A DNA stretch of 64,000 nt from Dokdonella_A ginsengisoli (GCF_042652785.1 NZ_JBHSHD010000006.1:186001-250000); one strand, 5' to 3'. Counted from the stretch's first letter, positions 15,820 through 25,372 are shown. A program made the numbers and translations. Notes: generated by a model not told the origin, from the letters alone.

Positions 15820-17519
15820 GCGAGCCGAAACCCGGCGCGAAGCGGATCGAGGCGGTCGTTTCGGTGCCGCTGCGCAGCGACGTCATGAAATCCGGCCCCG
15901 ATCGCGCACCGGCGCGCGCGATGCTGTACGCGACCGGCCTCGACGCCGAGGCGATCGCCAAGCCGCTGGTCGCGATCGTGCACACGTGGTCGAACATCTC
16001 GCCGTGCAACCTCAACCTGCGCGACCTCGCCGAGGCCGCAGCCGAGGGCGTGCGCGCGGCCGGCGGCACGCCGATCGAGTTCAACACCATCGCCGTCACT
16101 GACGGCATCGCGATGGGCACGCCGGGCATGCGCGCCTCGCTGGTCAGCCGCGAGGTCATCACCGATTCGATCGAACTCGCCGTCGACGGCCATTCGCTCG
16201 ATGCGATGGTCGTGCTGTGCGGCTGCGACAAGACCATTCCGGCCGCGGCGATGGCATTGGCGCGGCTGAACATCCCCGGCGTGGCGCTGTACGGCGGCAG
16301 CATCGCGCACGGACGTCTGGACGGCCGTTCCATCACCGTGCAGCAGGTGTTCGAGGCGGTCGGCGCGCACGGCGCGGGAACCATCGACGACGCGCGCCTG
16401 GCCGACGTCGAACGCAAGGCCTGTCCCGGCGCCGGTGCCTGCGGCGGCCAGTTCACCGCCAACACGATGGCGATGGTGCTGACCGCGCTGGGCCTGTCAC
16501 CGCTCGGCTTCAACGACATTCCTGCCACCGACGCAGCCAAGCTCGACGCCGCGCGCCGCTGCGGCACGCTCGCGCTCGACGCGCTGCGCGCGCAGCGCCG
16601 CCCGCGCGACGTGATGACGCCGGCCGCGTTCCGCAACGCCGCGCGCGTCGCCGCGGCGACCGCCGGTTCGACCAACGCCGTGCTGCACCTGCTGGCGATC
16701 GCCGCCGAGGCCGGCGTGGCGCTGACGCTGGAAGACTTCGAGGACGCCTCGGTGTCGACGCCGGTCATCGCCGACCTGATGCCGGGCGGGCGCTACACCG
16801 CGATCGAGATGAGCGCGGCCGGCGGCCTCGCCCAGGTGCTGCGCGAGCTGCGCGCGGCGGGGCTGGTGGCCGACGTGCCGACCACGACCGGCCGCAGCCT
16901 GTTCGCCGAACTCGACGCCGCGCCGCCGGCGCCGGCCGACCAGGCCGTCGTCGTGCCGGTGGCGCGCGCGTTCAAGCCGCGTGGCGGCTATTCGATCCTG
17001 TACGGCAACCTCGCACCGGAGGGCTGCGTGCTCAAGCTGGCCGGCAAGGGCCGCCTGCACTTCGAAGGACGCGCACGCGTGTTCGAGAGCGAGGAGGACA
17101 CGTTCCGCGCGGTGCAGGCCGGCGCGATCCAGGCCGGCGACGTCGTGGTGATCCGCAACGAAGGGCCGGTCGGCGGCCCCGGCATGCGCGAGATGCTCGC
17201 CGTCACCGCGGCGCTGGTCGGGCGCGGCCTTGGTGACGACGTCGCGCTGATCACCGACGGCCGCTTCAGCGGCGCCACGCACGGCTTCATGGTCGGCCAC
17301 GTCGCGCCAGAAGCCGCCCGCGGCGGAGCGATCGCGCTGCTGCGCGACGGCGACCGCATCGTCATCGACGCCGCGCGCCGAGTGATCGAAACCGATGCCG
17401 ACCTGGAGGCGCGCAGAACGGCGTGGCAGGCACCGGCACCGAAGGTGCTGCACGGCGTGCTGGCGAAGTACGCCAAGCTGGTCGGTTCGGCGGCGAAAGG
17501 CGCCGTGACCAGTTCGTGA
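15816..17519 (+). CDS. ilvD: Dihydroxy-acid dehydratase
   Basis: 567 residues, starting in the ATGA overlap with leuB. Fe-S enzyme that makes 2-oxo acids for Val/Leu and Ile. Visible: the three cluster cysteines in SPCNLNL, GCDKTIP and ACPGAGACGGQFTANTM, the carbamylated-Lys region, AATAGSTNAVLHLLAIA, NEGPVGGPGMREML and DGRFSGATHGFMVGH. The length fits the shorter IlvD/Edd branch (about 560 residues), not the E. coli 616-residue form. Downstream spacing to ilvC is 159 bp and is filled by two palindromes. Confidence 0.95.
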   Translation: MSEPKPGAKRIEAVVSVPLRSDVMKSGPDRAPARAMLYATGLDAEAIAKPLVAIVHTWSNISPCNLNLRDLAEAAAEGVRAAGGTPIEFNTIAVTDGIAMGTPGMRASLVSREVITDSIELAVDGHSLDAMVVLCGCDKTIPAAAMALARLNIPGVALYGGSIAHGRLDGRSITVQQVFEAVGAHGAGTIDDARLADVERKACPGAGACGGQFTANTMAMVLTALGLSPLGFNDIPATDAAKLDAARRCGTLALDALRAQRRPRDVMTPAAFRNAARVAAATAGSTNAVLHLLAIAAEAGVALTLEDFEDASVSTPVIADLMPGGRYTAIEMSAAGGLAQVLRELRAAGLVADVPTTTGRSLFAELDAAPPAPADQAVVVPVARAFKPRGGYSILYGNLAPEGCVLKLAGKGRLHFEGRARVFESEEDTFRAVQAGAIQAGDVVVIRNEGPVGGPGMREMLAVTAALVGRGLGDDVALITDGRFSGATHGFMVGHVAPEAARGGAIALLRDGDRIVIDAARRVIETDADLEARRTAWQAPAPKVLHGVLAKYAKLVGSAAKGAVTSS

Positions 17520-17534
17520 TCTTTTTGCGGTTCC

Positions 17535-17645
17535 CCCTCTCCCGCTTGCGGGAGAGGGTTGGGGTGAGGGAAATCGGAGTGGGGTCTTTCGCTCCGTTCC
17601 CCTCATCCGGCGCTACGCGCCACCTTCTCCCGCATCGGGAGAAGG
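17535..17645. repeat. Pair of palindromes between ilvD and ilvC
   Basis: CCCTCTCCCGC/GCGGGAGAGGG (17535-17545 with 17548-17558) and CCTTCTCCCG/CGGGAGAAGG (17623-17632 with 17636-17645), with a TTGGGGTGAGGG flank after the first. Dispersed REP-like family; also at 12.3, 18.7 and 62.9 kb. Confidence 0.85.
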
Positions 17646-17678
17646 AGAAGCACGTCCATTCATGCCCCGGAGATCGAA

Positions 17679-18653
17679 ATGACCGTTACCACGCAAGCCC
17701 TGCAAGACTCGCGCATCGCCATCCTCGGCTACGGCAGCCAGGGCCGCGCGCACGCGCTGAACCTGCGCGATTCCGGACTCGACGTCGTCGTCGGCCTGCG
17801 CGCCGGCGGACCGACCGCAGCGAAGGCGGCCGCCGACGGTTTCGCGGTCGCCACGCCCGCCGAGGCGGTCAAGGGCGCCGATCTGGTCGCCGTGCTGACG
17901 CCGGACATGGTGCAGCCCAAGCTGTACGAGGAGGCGATCGCGCCGATCCTGCGGCCGGGCGCGGCGCTGCTGTTCGCGCACGGCTTCAACGTGCACTTCA
18001 AGGCGATCGCGCCGCGCGCGGACATTGACGTGATCCTGGTCGCACCGAAGGGGCCGGGTCATCTGGTGCGCACGGAGTACGAGATCGGCCGCGGCGTGCC
18101 GTGCCTGTACGCGGTCTACCAGGACGTGTCCGGCCACGCCAAGGACAAGGCGATGGCGTACGCGGCGGGTCTGGGCGGCGCGCGCGCGCTGCTGATCGAG
18201 ACCGACTTCAAGGAAGAAACCGAGACCGACCTGTTCGGCGAGCAGGCCGTGCTCTGCGGCGGCGCCAGCGAGCTGGTGCAGAAGGGCTTCGAGACCCTCG
18301 TCGAGGCCGGCTACCGGCCGGAGATCGCCTACTACGAAGTGCTGCACGAGCTGAAGCTGATCGTCGACCTGCTCTACCAGGGCGGCATCACCAAGATGCT
18401 GAACTTCATCTCCGAGACCGCGCAGTACGGCGACTACGTCAGCGGTCCGCGCATCGTCGACGCGGCGACAAAGGAGCGCATGAAAGCGGTGCTGAAGGAG
18501 ATCCAGGACGGCACCTTCGCGCGCAACTGGAGCGAGGAATACAAGGCCGGTCTGCCGAACTACCGGCGCATGAAGCAGGCCGACCTCGAGCATCCGATCG
18601 AGAAGGTCGGCGCGCAGCTGCGCGCGAAGATGGTGTGGCTCAACGAGGCTTGA
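17679..18653 (+). CDS. ilvC: Ketol-acid reductoisomerase (class I)
   Basis: 324 residues. Mg- and NADPH-dependent rearrangement and reduction of acetolactate or acetohydroxybutyrate. Visible: Rossmann motif ILGYGSQGRAHALNLRDSG at residue 14, FAHGFNVHF, VAPKGPGHLVR, and the metal ligands in the DFKEETETDLFGEQAVLCGG segment followed by YEVLHELKLIVDLLY. This is the short class I form (about 330 residues). ilvB follows after 54 bp containing one palindrome. Confidence 0.96.
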   Translation: MTVTTQALQDSRIAILGYGSQGRAHALNLRDSGLDVVVGLRAGGPTAAKAAADGFAVATPAEAVKGADLVAVLTPDMVQPKLYEEAIAPILRPGAALLFAHGFNVHFKAIAPRADIDVILVAPKGPGHLVRTEYEIGRGVPCLYAVYQDVSGHAKDKAMAYAAGLGGARALLIETDFKEETETDLFGEQAVLCGGASELVQKGFETLVEAGYRPEIAYYEVLHELKLIVDLLYQGGITKMLNFISETAQYGDYVSGPRIVDAATKERMKAVLKEIQDGTFARNWSEEYKAGLPNYRRMKQADLEHPIEKVGAQLRAKMVWLNEA

Positions 18654-18659
18654 GGTTTT

Positions 18660-18685
18660 CCCTTCTCCCGCTTGCGGGAGAAGGG
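18660..18685. repeat. Perfect 12-bp palindrome between ilvC and ilvB
   Basis: CCCTTCTCCCGC (18660-18671) pairs with GCGGGAGAAGGG (18674-18685) across a TT loop. It lacks a T-run, so it is more likely a REP/mRNA-stabilising element within the operon than a terminator. Confidence 0.85.
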
Positions 18686-18707
18686 ATCCCGCAATGAGGA
18701 CCGACCG

Positions 18708-20573
18708 ATGAACGCAGTGCTGCAGTCCGATGTGCCCGTCGATTCGCACCCCCTCGCCGGTCGCGCGATGTCCGGTGCCGACATCGTCGTGCAGGTACTC
18801 GCCGACGAAGGCGTCGAGGTCGTGTTCGGCTATTCGGGCGGCGCGATCCTGCCGGTGTACGACGCGGTGTTCCGCTACAACCGCGAGCACGCGCGCGCCG
18901 ACGGCGGCGAGCCGCTGCCGCTGATCGTGCCGGCGAACGAGCAGGGCGCCGGCTTCATGGCGCAGGGCTACGCGCGCGCCTCCGGCAGGGTCGGCGTGGC
19001 GCTGGTCACCTCCGGGCCGGGCGCGACCAATACGGTCACGCCGGTGCGCGACGCGATGGCCGATTCGGTGCCGATCGTGGTGATCTGCGGCCAGGTGCCC
19101 ACCGCGGCGATCGGCTCGGACGCGTTCCAGGAGGCGCCGGTCAGCAACATCATGGGCGGCTGTGCCAAGCACGTGTTCCTCGTCACCGAGGCCGGCAAGC
19201 TCGAGGCGACCCTGCGCAGCGCGTTCGAGATCGCGCGCACCGGCCGGCCGGGGTCGGTGGTGGTGGACATTCCCAAGGACGTGCAGAACGCGAACCTCGT
19301 CTTCGCCGGACGCGGCACGCTGGCGCTGCCGGGCTATCGCGCGCGGCTGCGCGCGCTCGACGAGGCCGCGCTCTCCGATGCGCAGTGCCGGCAGCTGTTC
19401 GAGGCGCTGGCGCGCGCCGAGCGGCCGCTGATCTACGCCGGCGGCGGCGTCGTCGCGGCGGAGGCGGCGCCGGCGCTGCGCGCGTTCGCGCACGAGTTCG
19501 GCATCCCCGTCACGACCACGCTGATGGGGCTGGGCGCCTGCGACACGACCGAGCCGCTGTCGCTGCACATGCTCGGCATGCACGGCACCGCCTTCGCCAA
19601 CTACGCGGTGGAGGATTGCGATCTGCTGCTCGCGGTGGGCGCGCGCTTCGACGATCGCGTCGCCGGCGTGCCGGCGAAGTTCGCGCCGCAGGCGCGCTTC
19701 GTCGCGCACCTGGACGTCGATCCGGCCGAGATCAACAAGGTCAAGCGCGTGGACTGGCACCACCTCGGTGACCTCACGCGGGCGCTCGCGCGGCTGCACG
19801 CCTACGGCGTCGCGCTCGGCTTCCGTCCGCGCCAGAGTGGCGCCTACGCGGCCTGGCACGCGCACGTCGCCGAGCTGAAGAAGGTCCACGCGATGAACTA
19901 CGACCGCGAGGCGGAGCGGATCCAGCCGTATGCGGTCATCGAGGAGATCAACCGGCATACCGACGGCCGCGCGATCATCACCACCGGCGTCGGCCAGCAC
20001 CAGATGTGGGCGGCGCAGTACTTCGACTTCCGCGCGCCGCGGTTGTGGCTGACCTCCGGCTCGATGGGCACGATGGGTTTCGGTCTGCCGGCGGCGATCG
20101 GCGCGCAGTTCGCGCGGCGCGACCTCGTCGTGATCGACGTCGACGGCGACGCCAGCATCCGCATGAACCTGGGCGAGCTGGAGACGGTGACGACCTACGG
20201 GCTGCCGATCAAGATCGTCGTGCTCAACAACTTCGGCGACGGCATGGTGCGCCAGTGGCAGAAGCTGTTCTTCAAGGGACGCTTCTCCGGCAGCGACAAG
20301 AGCCTGCACCGCAAGGACTTCGTCAAGGCGGCGCAGGCCGATGGCTTCGAGTGGGCGCGGCGCCTGGACCGGCGCGAGGACCTCGCGCGCGTGGTCGCCG
20401 ACTTCGTCGCGTTCGACGGCCCGGCCTTCCTCGAAGTCATCATCGATCCCGACGCCGGCGTGTACCCGATGGTCGGGCCGGGCATGGCGTACTCGGAGAT
20501 GATCACCGGCGACTTCATCGCGTCGCGGCGCAAGCCGACGGAGCAGGAAGTGGGGCCGGCGGAGATGTTCTGA
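18708..20573 (+). CDS. ilvB: Acetolactate synthase large (catalytic) subunit
   Basis: 621 residues from the ATG at 18708 (MNAVLQSDVPVDSHP). ThDP enzyme that makes acetolactate (Val/Leu) or acetohydroxybutyrate (Ile). Visible: GYSGGAILPVYDA, the catalytic Glu in PANEQGAGFMAQGYAR, SGPGATNTVT, QVPTAAIGSDAFQE, ThDP motif VDGDASIRMNLGELET followed by LNNFGDGMVRQWQ. The 621-residue size includes an N-terminal extension compared with IlvG/IlvI (about 570). The small subunit gene follows 184 bp later. Confidence 0.94.
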   Translation: MNAVLQSDVPVDSHPLAGRAMSGADIVVQVLADEGVEVVFGYSGGAILPVYDAVFRYNREHARADGGEPLPLIVPANEQGAGFMAQGYARASGRVGVALVTSGPGATNTVTPVRDAMADSVPIVVICGQVPTAAIGSDAFQEAPVSNIMGGCAKHVFLVTEAGKLEATLRSAFEIARTGRPGSVVVDIPKDVQNANLVFAGRGTLALPGYRARLRALDEAALSDAQCRQLFEALARAERPLIYAGGGVVAAEAAPALRAFAHEFGIPVTTTLMGLGACDTTEPLSLHMLGMHGTAFANYAVEDCDLLLAVGARFDDRVAGVPAKFAPQARFVAHLDVDPAEINKVKRVDWHHLGDLTRALARLHAYGVALGFRPRQSGAYAAWHAHVAELKKVHAMNYDREAERIQPYAVIEEINRHTDGRAIITTGVGQHQMWAAQYFDFRAPRLWLTSGSMGTMGFGLPAAIGAQFARRDLVVIDVDGDASIRMNLGELETVTTYGLPIKIVVLNNFGDGMVRQWQKLFFKGRFSGSDKSLHRKDFVKAAQADGFEWARRLDRREDLARVVADFVAFDGPAFLEVIIDPDAGVYPMVGPGMAYSEMITGDFIASRRKPTEQEVGPAEMF

Positions 20574-20593
20574 TTCCTTGTGTTTTTCTTGCT

Positions 20594-20699
20594 CGTCATT
20601 CCCGCGAAAGCGGGAATCCACTTCAGCTGTGCGAGTGCGAGATGGATGACCAGCCCTTCGGCTGTTGATGGAGCGCCTCCCGCTTTCGCGGGAATGACG
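20594..20699. repeat. REP-like inverted pair between ilvB and ilvH
   Basis: Begins CGTCATTCCCGCGAAAGCGG and ends CGCTTTCGCGGGAATGACG; the arms are inverted complements about 106 bp end to end. It is followed by a CCCGATTCC/CCCTATTCC run related to the 7-bp GGGAATC repeat at 62.9 kb. Confidence 0.85.
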
Positions 20700-20757
20700 A
20701 AGACGCAGGCTTTTCCCGATTCCGATTCCCTATTCCCCAATCCCGGCTCCCCAACCC

Positions 20758-21279
20758 ATGCGCCGACTCATCTCCATCCTGCTGCAGAACGAAGCCGGCG
20801 CGCTGGCCCGCGTGGCCGGTCTGTTCGCCGCGCGCGGCTACAACATCGACTCGCTGACGGTCGCCGCCACGCACGACGCCGCGGTGTCGCGGCTGACCCT
20901 GGTCACGGTCGGCGACGACGCGGTGATCGACCAGATCGTCAAGCAGTCGCGCAAGCTCGTCGACGTGATCGAGATCGAAGACCTCACCGGCGGCAGTGCG
21001 ATCGAGTCGGAACTGCTGATCGTGCGGGTGCACGTGGCGGACGCGGCGCTGGCCGGATTCGTCGCCTGCCTGCGCCGGCATCCGCGCGCCTATGTGGTGG
21101 AGATCGTCGCCGGCGTGCGCACGGTCGAGTACGCCGGCAGCGGCGCCGAGGTGGACGAGTTTCTCGCCGAGCTCACACGTGTCTCGCCGCCGGTCGAGTT
21201 CGCACGCAGCGGCACGGCGGCGCTGCCGCGCGGCAGCGCGCCGCGCTTCGAGTCGCTGGCTGCGGCGCTCAGTACGTGA
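20758..21279 (+). CDS. ilvH: Acetolactate synthase small (regulatory) subunit
   Basis: 173 residues with an N-terminal ACT domain (RRLISILLQNEAGALARVAG, then RGYNIDSLTVA) and a second C-terminal ACT-like half, as in IlvH/IlvN. Confers valine feedback inhibition on the catalytic subunit. Conserved NEAGALARV and YNIDSL positions present. Last gene of the cluster; its 3' end overlaps the convergent fimbrial tip gene by 11 bp, so no room is left for a terminator between them. Confidence 0.94.
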   Translation: MRRLISILLQNEAGALARVAGLFAARGYNIDSLTVAATHDAAVSRLTLVTVGDDAVIDQIVKQSRKLVDVIEIEDLTGGSAIESELLIVRVHVADAALAGFVACLRRHPRAYVVEIVAGVRTVEYAGSGAEVDEFLAELTRVSPPVEFARSGTAALPRGSAPRFESLAAALST

Positions 21280-22267
21280 CGGTGACCAGCACCACGTCGG
21301 CGTAGGCGCCGCTCGGCACCGGCGCCTGTGCCGGCACGCGGCCGTAGACGTCGAACGACTGTGCCGACCCGCTGCCGGTGCCGACCAGGGTGTCGGTGTT
21401 GAGCGTGCTTCCCCACGGCAGGCTGCGCGCCGTGTCGCGGTAGAGCCCGTAGGCGATCGCCGCGCCGCCGCCGCCGAGCATGCGCCGCGTGCCGCCGAGC
21501 GCATGCTGGCCGGCGCCGAGCCCGAGCTGCCAGGCGGTGCGCGCGGTGCAGTTCATGCCGATGGTGGAGACCTTGTCGATCGGCGCGGCGAGGGTCGAGG
21601 TGGTGCCGAAGTCGAGATCGCTGGCCAGCGTCAGCCGGCAGAACGGCACCACGTTGGCGCTGGCAGTGAACGGGAAGCTGCCGAGGCTGGCGTTGCCGCA
21701 GGTCGCCGGATACGTGCCCAGGCTCAGCAGCACCTCGTTGTAGTTGTACGAGAGCTTGGTGTGCGCGGCGTTGAAGACGTCGCTGTAGGCGCCGACGCCC
21801 AGGCCCGCCTGGGCGGCCGGCACTTGGCCGTAGACCGGAATCGAGCCGGTGCGCGTCTCGCCGTTGGCGAGGATCGTGAACGACAGGTCCTGCTGGAACG
21901 GCAGGTAGCTGGCGTTGTCGACCGAGCCCCAGATCTGCGTGCGCGCCGAGTTGCGGTAGATCTGGAACGCCATCGTGTCGCCAGGGGTGCTGGTCATCTG
22001 GCGCGGGTTGTAGCCCGCGCTCTGCGCGCCGGTGCCGATGCTGAAGCACATGCGCACGTACACGCCGTACAGCCCGCCGAGCAGGCCGCCGTTGTAGGTG
22101 CAGCGGTAGTTCAGCGTGGCGCCGGCGTTGACCAGCGCGCCGCCGGGCGCGACGTCGCCGAAGGCGAGATCGGTCAGCGTCGCCGAGCACGTCGTCGTCG
22201 CGTGCGCCGCCGTGGCGCCGAGGGCGAAAGCGAGCAGTGCGACCAGCGCAAGGAGGCGCCGTCTCAT
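21269..22267 (-). CDS. Two-domain spore coat U (SCPU) protein, probable fimbrial tip subunit
   Basis: 332 residues from the ATG at 22267 (MRRRLLALVALLAFALGATA), signal peptide cut near AHA. It has two SCPU domains: about residues 25-175 (CSATLTDLAFGDV, YRCTYNGG, IPVYGQVPAAQ, GAYSDVF) and 185-332 (CRLTLASDLDFGTT, MNCTA, FDVYGRVPAQ, VLVTVTY). In archaic (sigma-class) chaperone-usher systems such as Csu, a two-domain SCPU protein is the tip adhesin. ATGA overlap with the usher gene shows coupling. Substrate bound is unknown. Confidence 0.9.
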   Translation of the reverse strand: MRRRLLALVALLAFALGATAAHATTTCSATLTDLAFGDVAPGGALVNAGATLNYRCTYNGGLLGGLYGVYVRMCFSIGTGAQSAGYNPRQMTSTPGDTMAFQIYRNSARTQIWGSVDNASYLPFQQDLSFTILANGETRTGSIPVYGQVPAAQAGLGVGAYSDVFNAAHTKLSYNYNEVLLSLGTYPATCGNASLGSFPFTASANVVPFCRLTLASDLDFGTTSTLAAPIDKVSTIGMNCTARTAWQLGLGAGQHALGGTRRMLGGGGAAIAYGLYRDTARSLPWGSTLNTDTLVGTGSGSAQSFDVYGRVPAQAPVPSGAYADVVLVTVTY

Positions 22268-24600
22268 CGGAAATCCTCCTCGCGGCACGGCAGCGGGCCG
22301 AGGCGCAGCGCGGCCCCGGCTGCGTGCGGCAGGTCCAGCCGCACGTGGCAGAGGCGGCCTTCCGGCGTGCGCACGGCGAGCCGCACGTGTTCGTCGAGGT
22401 CGTCGAGGTAGACCACGCCGTCGTAGCCGACCGGCGCCTCGCTCGCGCGCCCCTCGACCTGCACGCGGCTGCCGAGCGCGAGTGGAGCGCCGTGCGCATC
22501 GTGCAGGACCAGTTCGGCCGAGCGCACCGGCTTCATCGCGAACCGCACCAGGGTGCCGGCGCGATCGCGCGGCACGGCGATCGCGTCCACGCGTTCGATG
22601 CGCATCGCCGCCGGCAGCTCCATCGGGTCGATCGACAGCTGGTTGCGCTGGTACGCCTGCAGGCGCGTCACCAGCAGCATGCCGTCGTCGTCGGTGCGGC
22701 CGATCGGGCGGTTCTCCAGCCGCACCGGCACCTGCGCGACGCCGTCGGTGGAGACGACGGCGAACGCGTCTTCCACGCGCCGCGCGGCGAAGGTGTGGTC
22801 GCCCATGCGGATCAGCGAACCGCTCGCCTCGGCGTAGGCGTAGCCGTCGCCGCCGAAGCTTCCGACGCCGCCGGTCCACTGGCCGTTCTCGCCGAGCCAG
22901 CCGGCTTCGGCCAGGCCGCCGTGCGCGTCGCCGCTGCGCGCCTGCACGCGCCAGCCGAAGCCACCGTCGGCCGGTACCGGGCGGCCGGCGTCGACGGTGG
23001 CGGACGTGCGCCCGCGCGAGTGCTGCACGCCGGCGTTGACGCTGCGGCTGCGCTCGAGCGCGAGCACCAGGGTGGCGAACGCCGAGCGGTCGCCGGCGTC
23101 GTCGAGATTGCGGTTGACGCCGAGGTTCAGCGACACGCGGCCGCCGAAGGTGCGCGACCAGTACGCGCTGGCGTAGCGCGAATCGTCGGTGCCCGGATAG
23201 CGCAGGTGCACGTAGCCGACCGAGAAGCTGCCGGCCGCCGCGCTGTTGAATCCGAACACGGCGCGCTCGCTGGCGCGGGCCGGCGGCGGGCCGTAGCGCG
23301 TGGCGACGTCGCGGTAGTCGCCGAACGTGCGCGTGCTGTCCAGGCCGATGGCGAAACGGCCGTCGGTCCAGTCGTAGGCGAGGTGCAGCAGCGAGCCGGA
23401 GCGGCCGTCGCCGACGCTGTGCGCGACCGCCGCGCCGAGGATGCCGGCGCTGCCCAGCTGCAGCGATCCGCCGCCGCCGGCGGCGAACACGTCGGCACTG
23501 CCTTCGGCGTGCGCCTCGAGCGTGAGGCGGTCGCTCCAGCCGTAGCGCAGGTTGGCGCTGGCCATCGGTTCGCCGGCGTAGTCCCACGAGGCCAGGCCGT
23601 AGCGCTGGCGCACGAAGCCCAGGCTCGCCGACCAGTCGGAGAGTCCGGCCTGCAGCAGCTGGCGCGAGCCGTAGAACGGCAGTTCGTAGCTGCGGCTGCG
23701 GCCGAGTGCGTCGGTCAGCACGACGCGCGCGATGCCGGCGCCGTTGACGGTCGGGATCGTGGTCAGCTGGAAAGGGCCGGGCGGCACGCTGCCGCTGTAC
23801 TGGCGCATGCCGCCGATGTAGAGATCGACCGTCGACGGCACCGTCGCCTCGCCGAAGAAGGCCGGCAGCGGCGCGGTCACGCGATCGGGCTGCAGGCCGA
23901 AATCGCGGCCGATCTGCACGCCGCCGATGTAGGTCGGGCGCGTCCAGTCGAGCGCGCCGGTGGTGGTGTCGCCGACGGTCAGGCGCAGCATCGAGTCGGG
24001 AAACGCGAGCTGCCAGCTGCTGTCCAGGCGCACCGTCTCGCCGTTCCAGCCGGCGCCGGAACCGTCGCCGAACCGGTGGATCTGGGTGGTGCTGAAGACG
24101 CCGGCGCGGCCGGCGAACGCGCGCAGCTCGGTGCTCGCGTCCAGCTGCGTCGCATCGCCGTCGCGCGCGCCGCGCACGTCGTAGTTCAGCAGCAGGCCGG
24201 TGGCGCCGTCGGCGCGCGGCACGTGTGCGTCCGGTGCGTTCAGCCGGGTCGTTTCGTAGGCGAGCCAGCGCGACGGCGCCTGGATGGCGATGCGCTGGTG
24301 CGTGGCCTCGTACTGGACTTCGACGCCGTCCAGGTCGGCCGGCGCGAGCGGATCGACCGCGTCGTCCAGCAGCACGAAGCCGAGCTGGCGCAGCGTCGCC
24401 GTGCGCGCGTAGAGCTTGCCGGCGCGTTCGTCGAAGTGCGCGATCTGCCCGGTGTCGCGGCCGTTCACGCGTACCTCCAGGTACAGGCTGGTGCCGCGCG
24501 TCCAGTCCTCGCCGTCGGCGATCAGCCCGGGCGCGGTGTCGGCTGCGGCGGTGGACGCCGCCAGCATCAGCGCGGCGCCGCAGGCCAGCCGCAGGCGCAT
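22264..24600 (-). CDS. Outer-membrane usher of an archaic chaperone-usher fimbria
   Basis: 778 residues from the ATG at 24600 (MRLRLACGAALMLAAS). Usher (PapC/FimD superfamily) forming the pore that exports and polymerises subunits. Visible: N-terminal usher domain with YLEVRVNGRDTGQIAHF, barrel with DLYIGGMRQYSGSVPPGPF (plug-flanking), IPTVNGAGIARVVLTDALGR, many alternating Gly/aromatic strands, C-terminal domains with NRPIGRTDDDGMLLV and GYDGVVYLDDL. Shorter than type 1 FimD (about 850), as usual for the archaic branch. Seven bases separate it from the chaperone stop. Confidence 0.94.
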   Translation of the reverse strand: MRLRLACGAALMLAASTAAADTAPGLIADGEDWTRGTSLYLEVRVNGRDTGQIAHFDERAGKLYARTATLRQLGFVLLDDAVDPLAPADLDGVEVQYEATHQRIAIQAPSRWLAYETTRLNAPDAHVPRADGATGLLLNYDVRGARDGDATQLDASTELRAFAGRAGVFSTTQIHRFGDGSGAGWNGETVRLDSSWQLAFPDSMLRLTVGDTTTGALDWTRPTYIGGVQIGRDFGLQPDRVTAPLPAFFGEATVPSTVDLYIGGMRQYSGSVPPGPFQLTTIPTVNGAGIARVVLTDALGRSRSYELPFYGSRQLLQAGLSDWSASLGFVRQRYGLASWDYAGEPMASANLRYGWSDRLTLEAHAEGSADVFAAGGGGSLQLGSAGILGAAVAHSVGDGRSGSLLHLAYDWTDGRFAIGLDSTRTFGDYRDVATRYGPPPARASERAVFGFNSAAAGSFSVGYVHLRYPGTDDSRYASAYWSRTFGGRVSLNLGVNRNLDDAGDRSAFATLVLALERSRSVNAGVQHSRGRTSATVDAGRPVPADGGFGWRVQARSGDAHGGLAEAGWLGENGQWTGGVGSFGGDGYAYAEASGSLIRMGDHTFAARRVEDAFAVVSTDGVAQVPVRLENRPIGRTDDDGMLLVTRLQAYQRNQLSIDPMELPAAMRIERVDAIAVPRDRAGTLVRFAMKPVRSAELVLHDAHGAPLALGSRVQVEGRASEAPVGYDGVVYLDDLDEHVRLAVRTPEGRLCHVRLDLPHAAGAALRLGPLPCREEDFR

Positions 24601-24607
24601 CGCCGCG

Positions 24608-25372
24608 CTACGGCGAGGCGCCGACGACGGCGAGGGTCTGTTCGTCGGGTGCACCGTTGATTCTCGATGCCAGGCGATCGCCGGCCGAGAGCGCCGGCGC
24701 GTCCGCCGCCAGCGGCCAGCGCATCGCGCTGCCGGGCAGCACGTAGCCGACCAGGCCGGGGACCAGTTCGGTGCGGCGGCCCTGCACGTCCACGCGGACG
24801 AGATTGCCGAGCTGCGCGTGCGCGGCGCCGCGATTGGCCACTTCCAGCACGCGCTTTCCGCCGTCCTCGAGCAGGCGGCCCTGCAGCTGCGGCGCGGCCG
24901 GCGCGTCGCCCGCGGGCGGCAGGAACACCGGCACCGAGTAGCGCAGCACGAAACGCAGTCCGCGCTGTGCGTCCGCATCCTGCGCCGGCGGCGGCGCGGA
25001 TGCCGGCGCCAGCGGCAGTTCGTCGACCAGCACGCGGTAGGCGTCCTCGCGCGCGCCGTCGGCCGGCGCCGTGCGGATCACGCGCACCAGCTGGCGCGCG
25101 CCGGGCGCCAGCTCGATCATCGGCGGACTGGCGACCAGGCCGTGCGAAGGCGCCAGCTGTTCCTCGCCGCCCTGCTGCGTCCAGTGCAGCACGCGCACCT
25201 GCGCGTGCAGCGTCTGGCCGCCGGTATTGCCCAGCCACAGGCCGTCGGCATTGCGACCCGGCGCCAGCGTCAGCGAGGTCGGCGTGACCTGCAGGCCGCT
25301 GGCGCGCGCCTGCGGTCCGGCGCCGCAGAGCCAGGCCACGGCGCAGGCGAGCGCGAGCCGACGCAGGGACAT
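24608..25372 (-). CDS. Periplasmic fimbrial chaperone
   Basis: 254 residues from the ATG at 25372 (MSLRRLALACAVAWLCGAGP) with a Sec signal peptide cut near ARAS. PapD-like immunoglobulin fold: GLQVTPTSLTLAPGRNADGLWLGN, ARQLVRVIRT, EDAYRVLVDELPL, LRFVLRYSVPVFLP. This pattern is that of the archaic-type chaperone (CsuC-like), which shields subunit grooves and delivers them to the usher. It lies between the pilin gene and the usher, with gaps of 7-8 bp. Confidence 0.92.
   Translation of the reverse strand: MSLRRLALACAVAWLCGAGPQARASGLQVTPTSLTLAPGRNADGLWLGNTGGQTLHAQVRVLHWTQQGGEEQLAPSHGLVASPPMIELAPGARQLVRVIRTAPADGAREDAYRVLVDELPLAPASAPPPAQDADAQRGLRFVLRYSVPVFLPPAGDAPAAPQLQGRLLEDGGKRVLEVANRGAAHAQLGNLVRVDVQGRRTELVPGLVGYVLPGSAMRWPLAADAPALSAGDRLASRINGAPDEQTLAVVGASP

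Noticed and set aside
17613..20621. A 1002-residue minus-strand frame over ilvC and ilvB
   Set aside because: Antisense shadow; both plus-strand genes have complete motifs.
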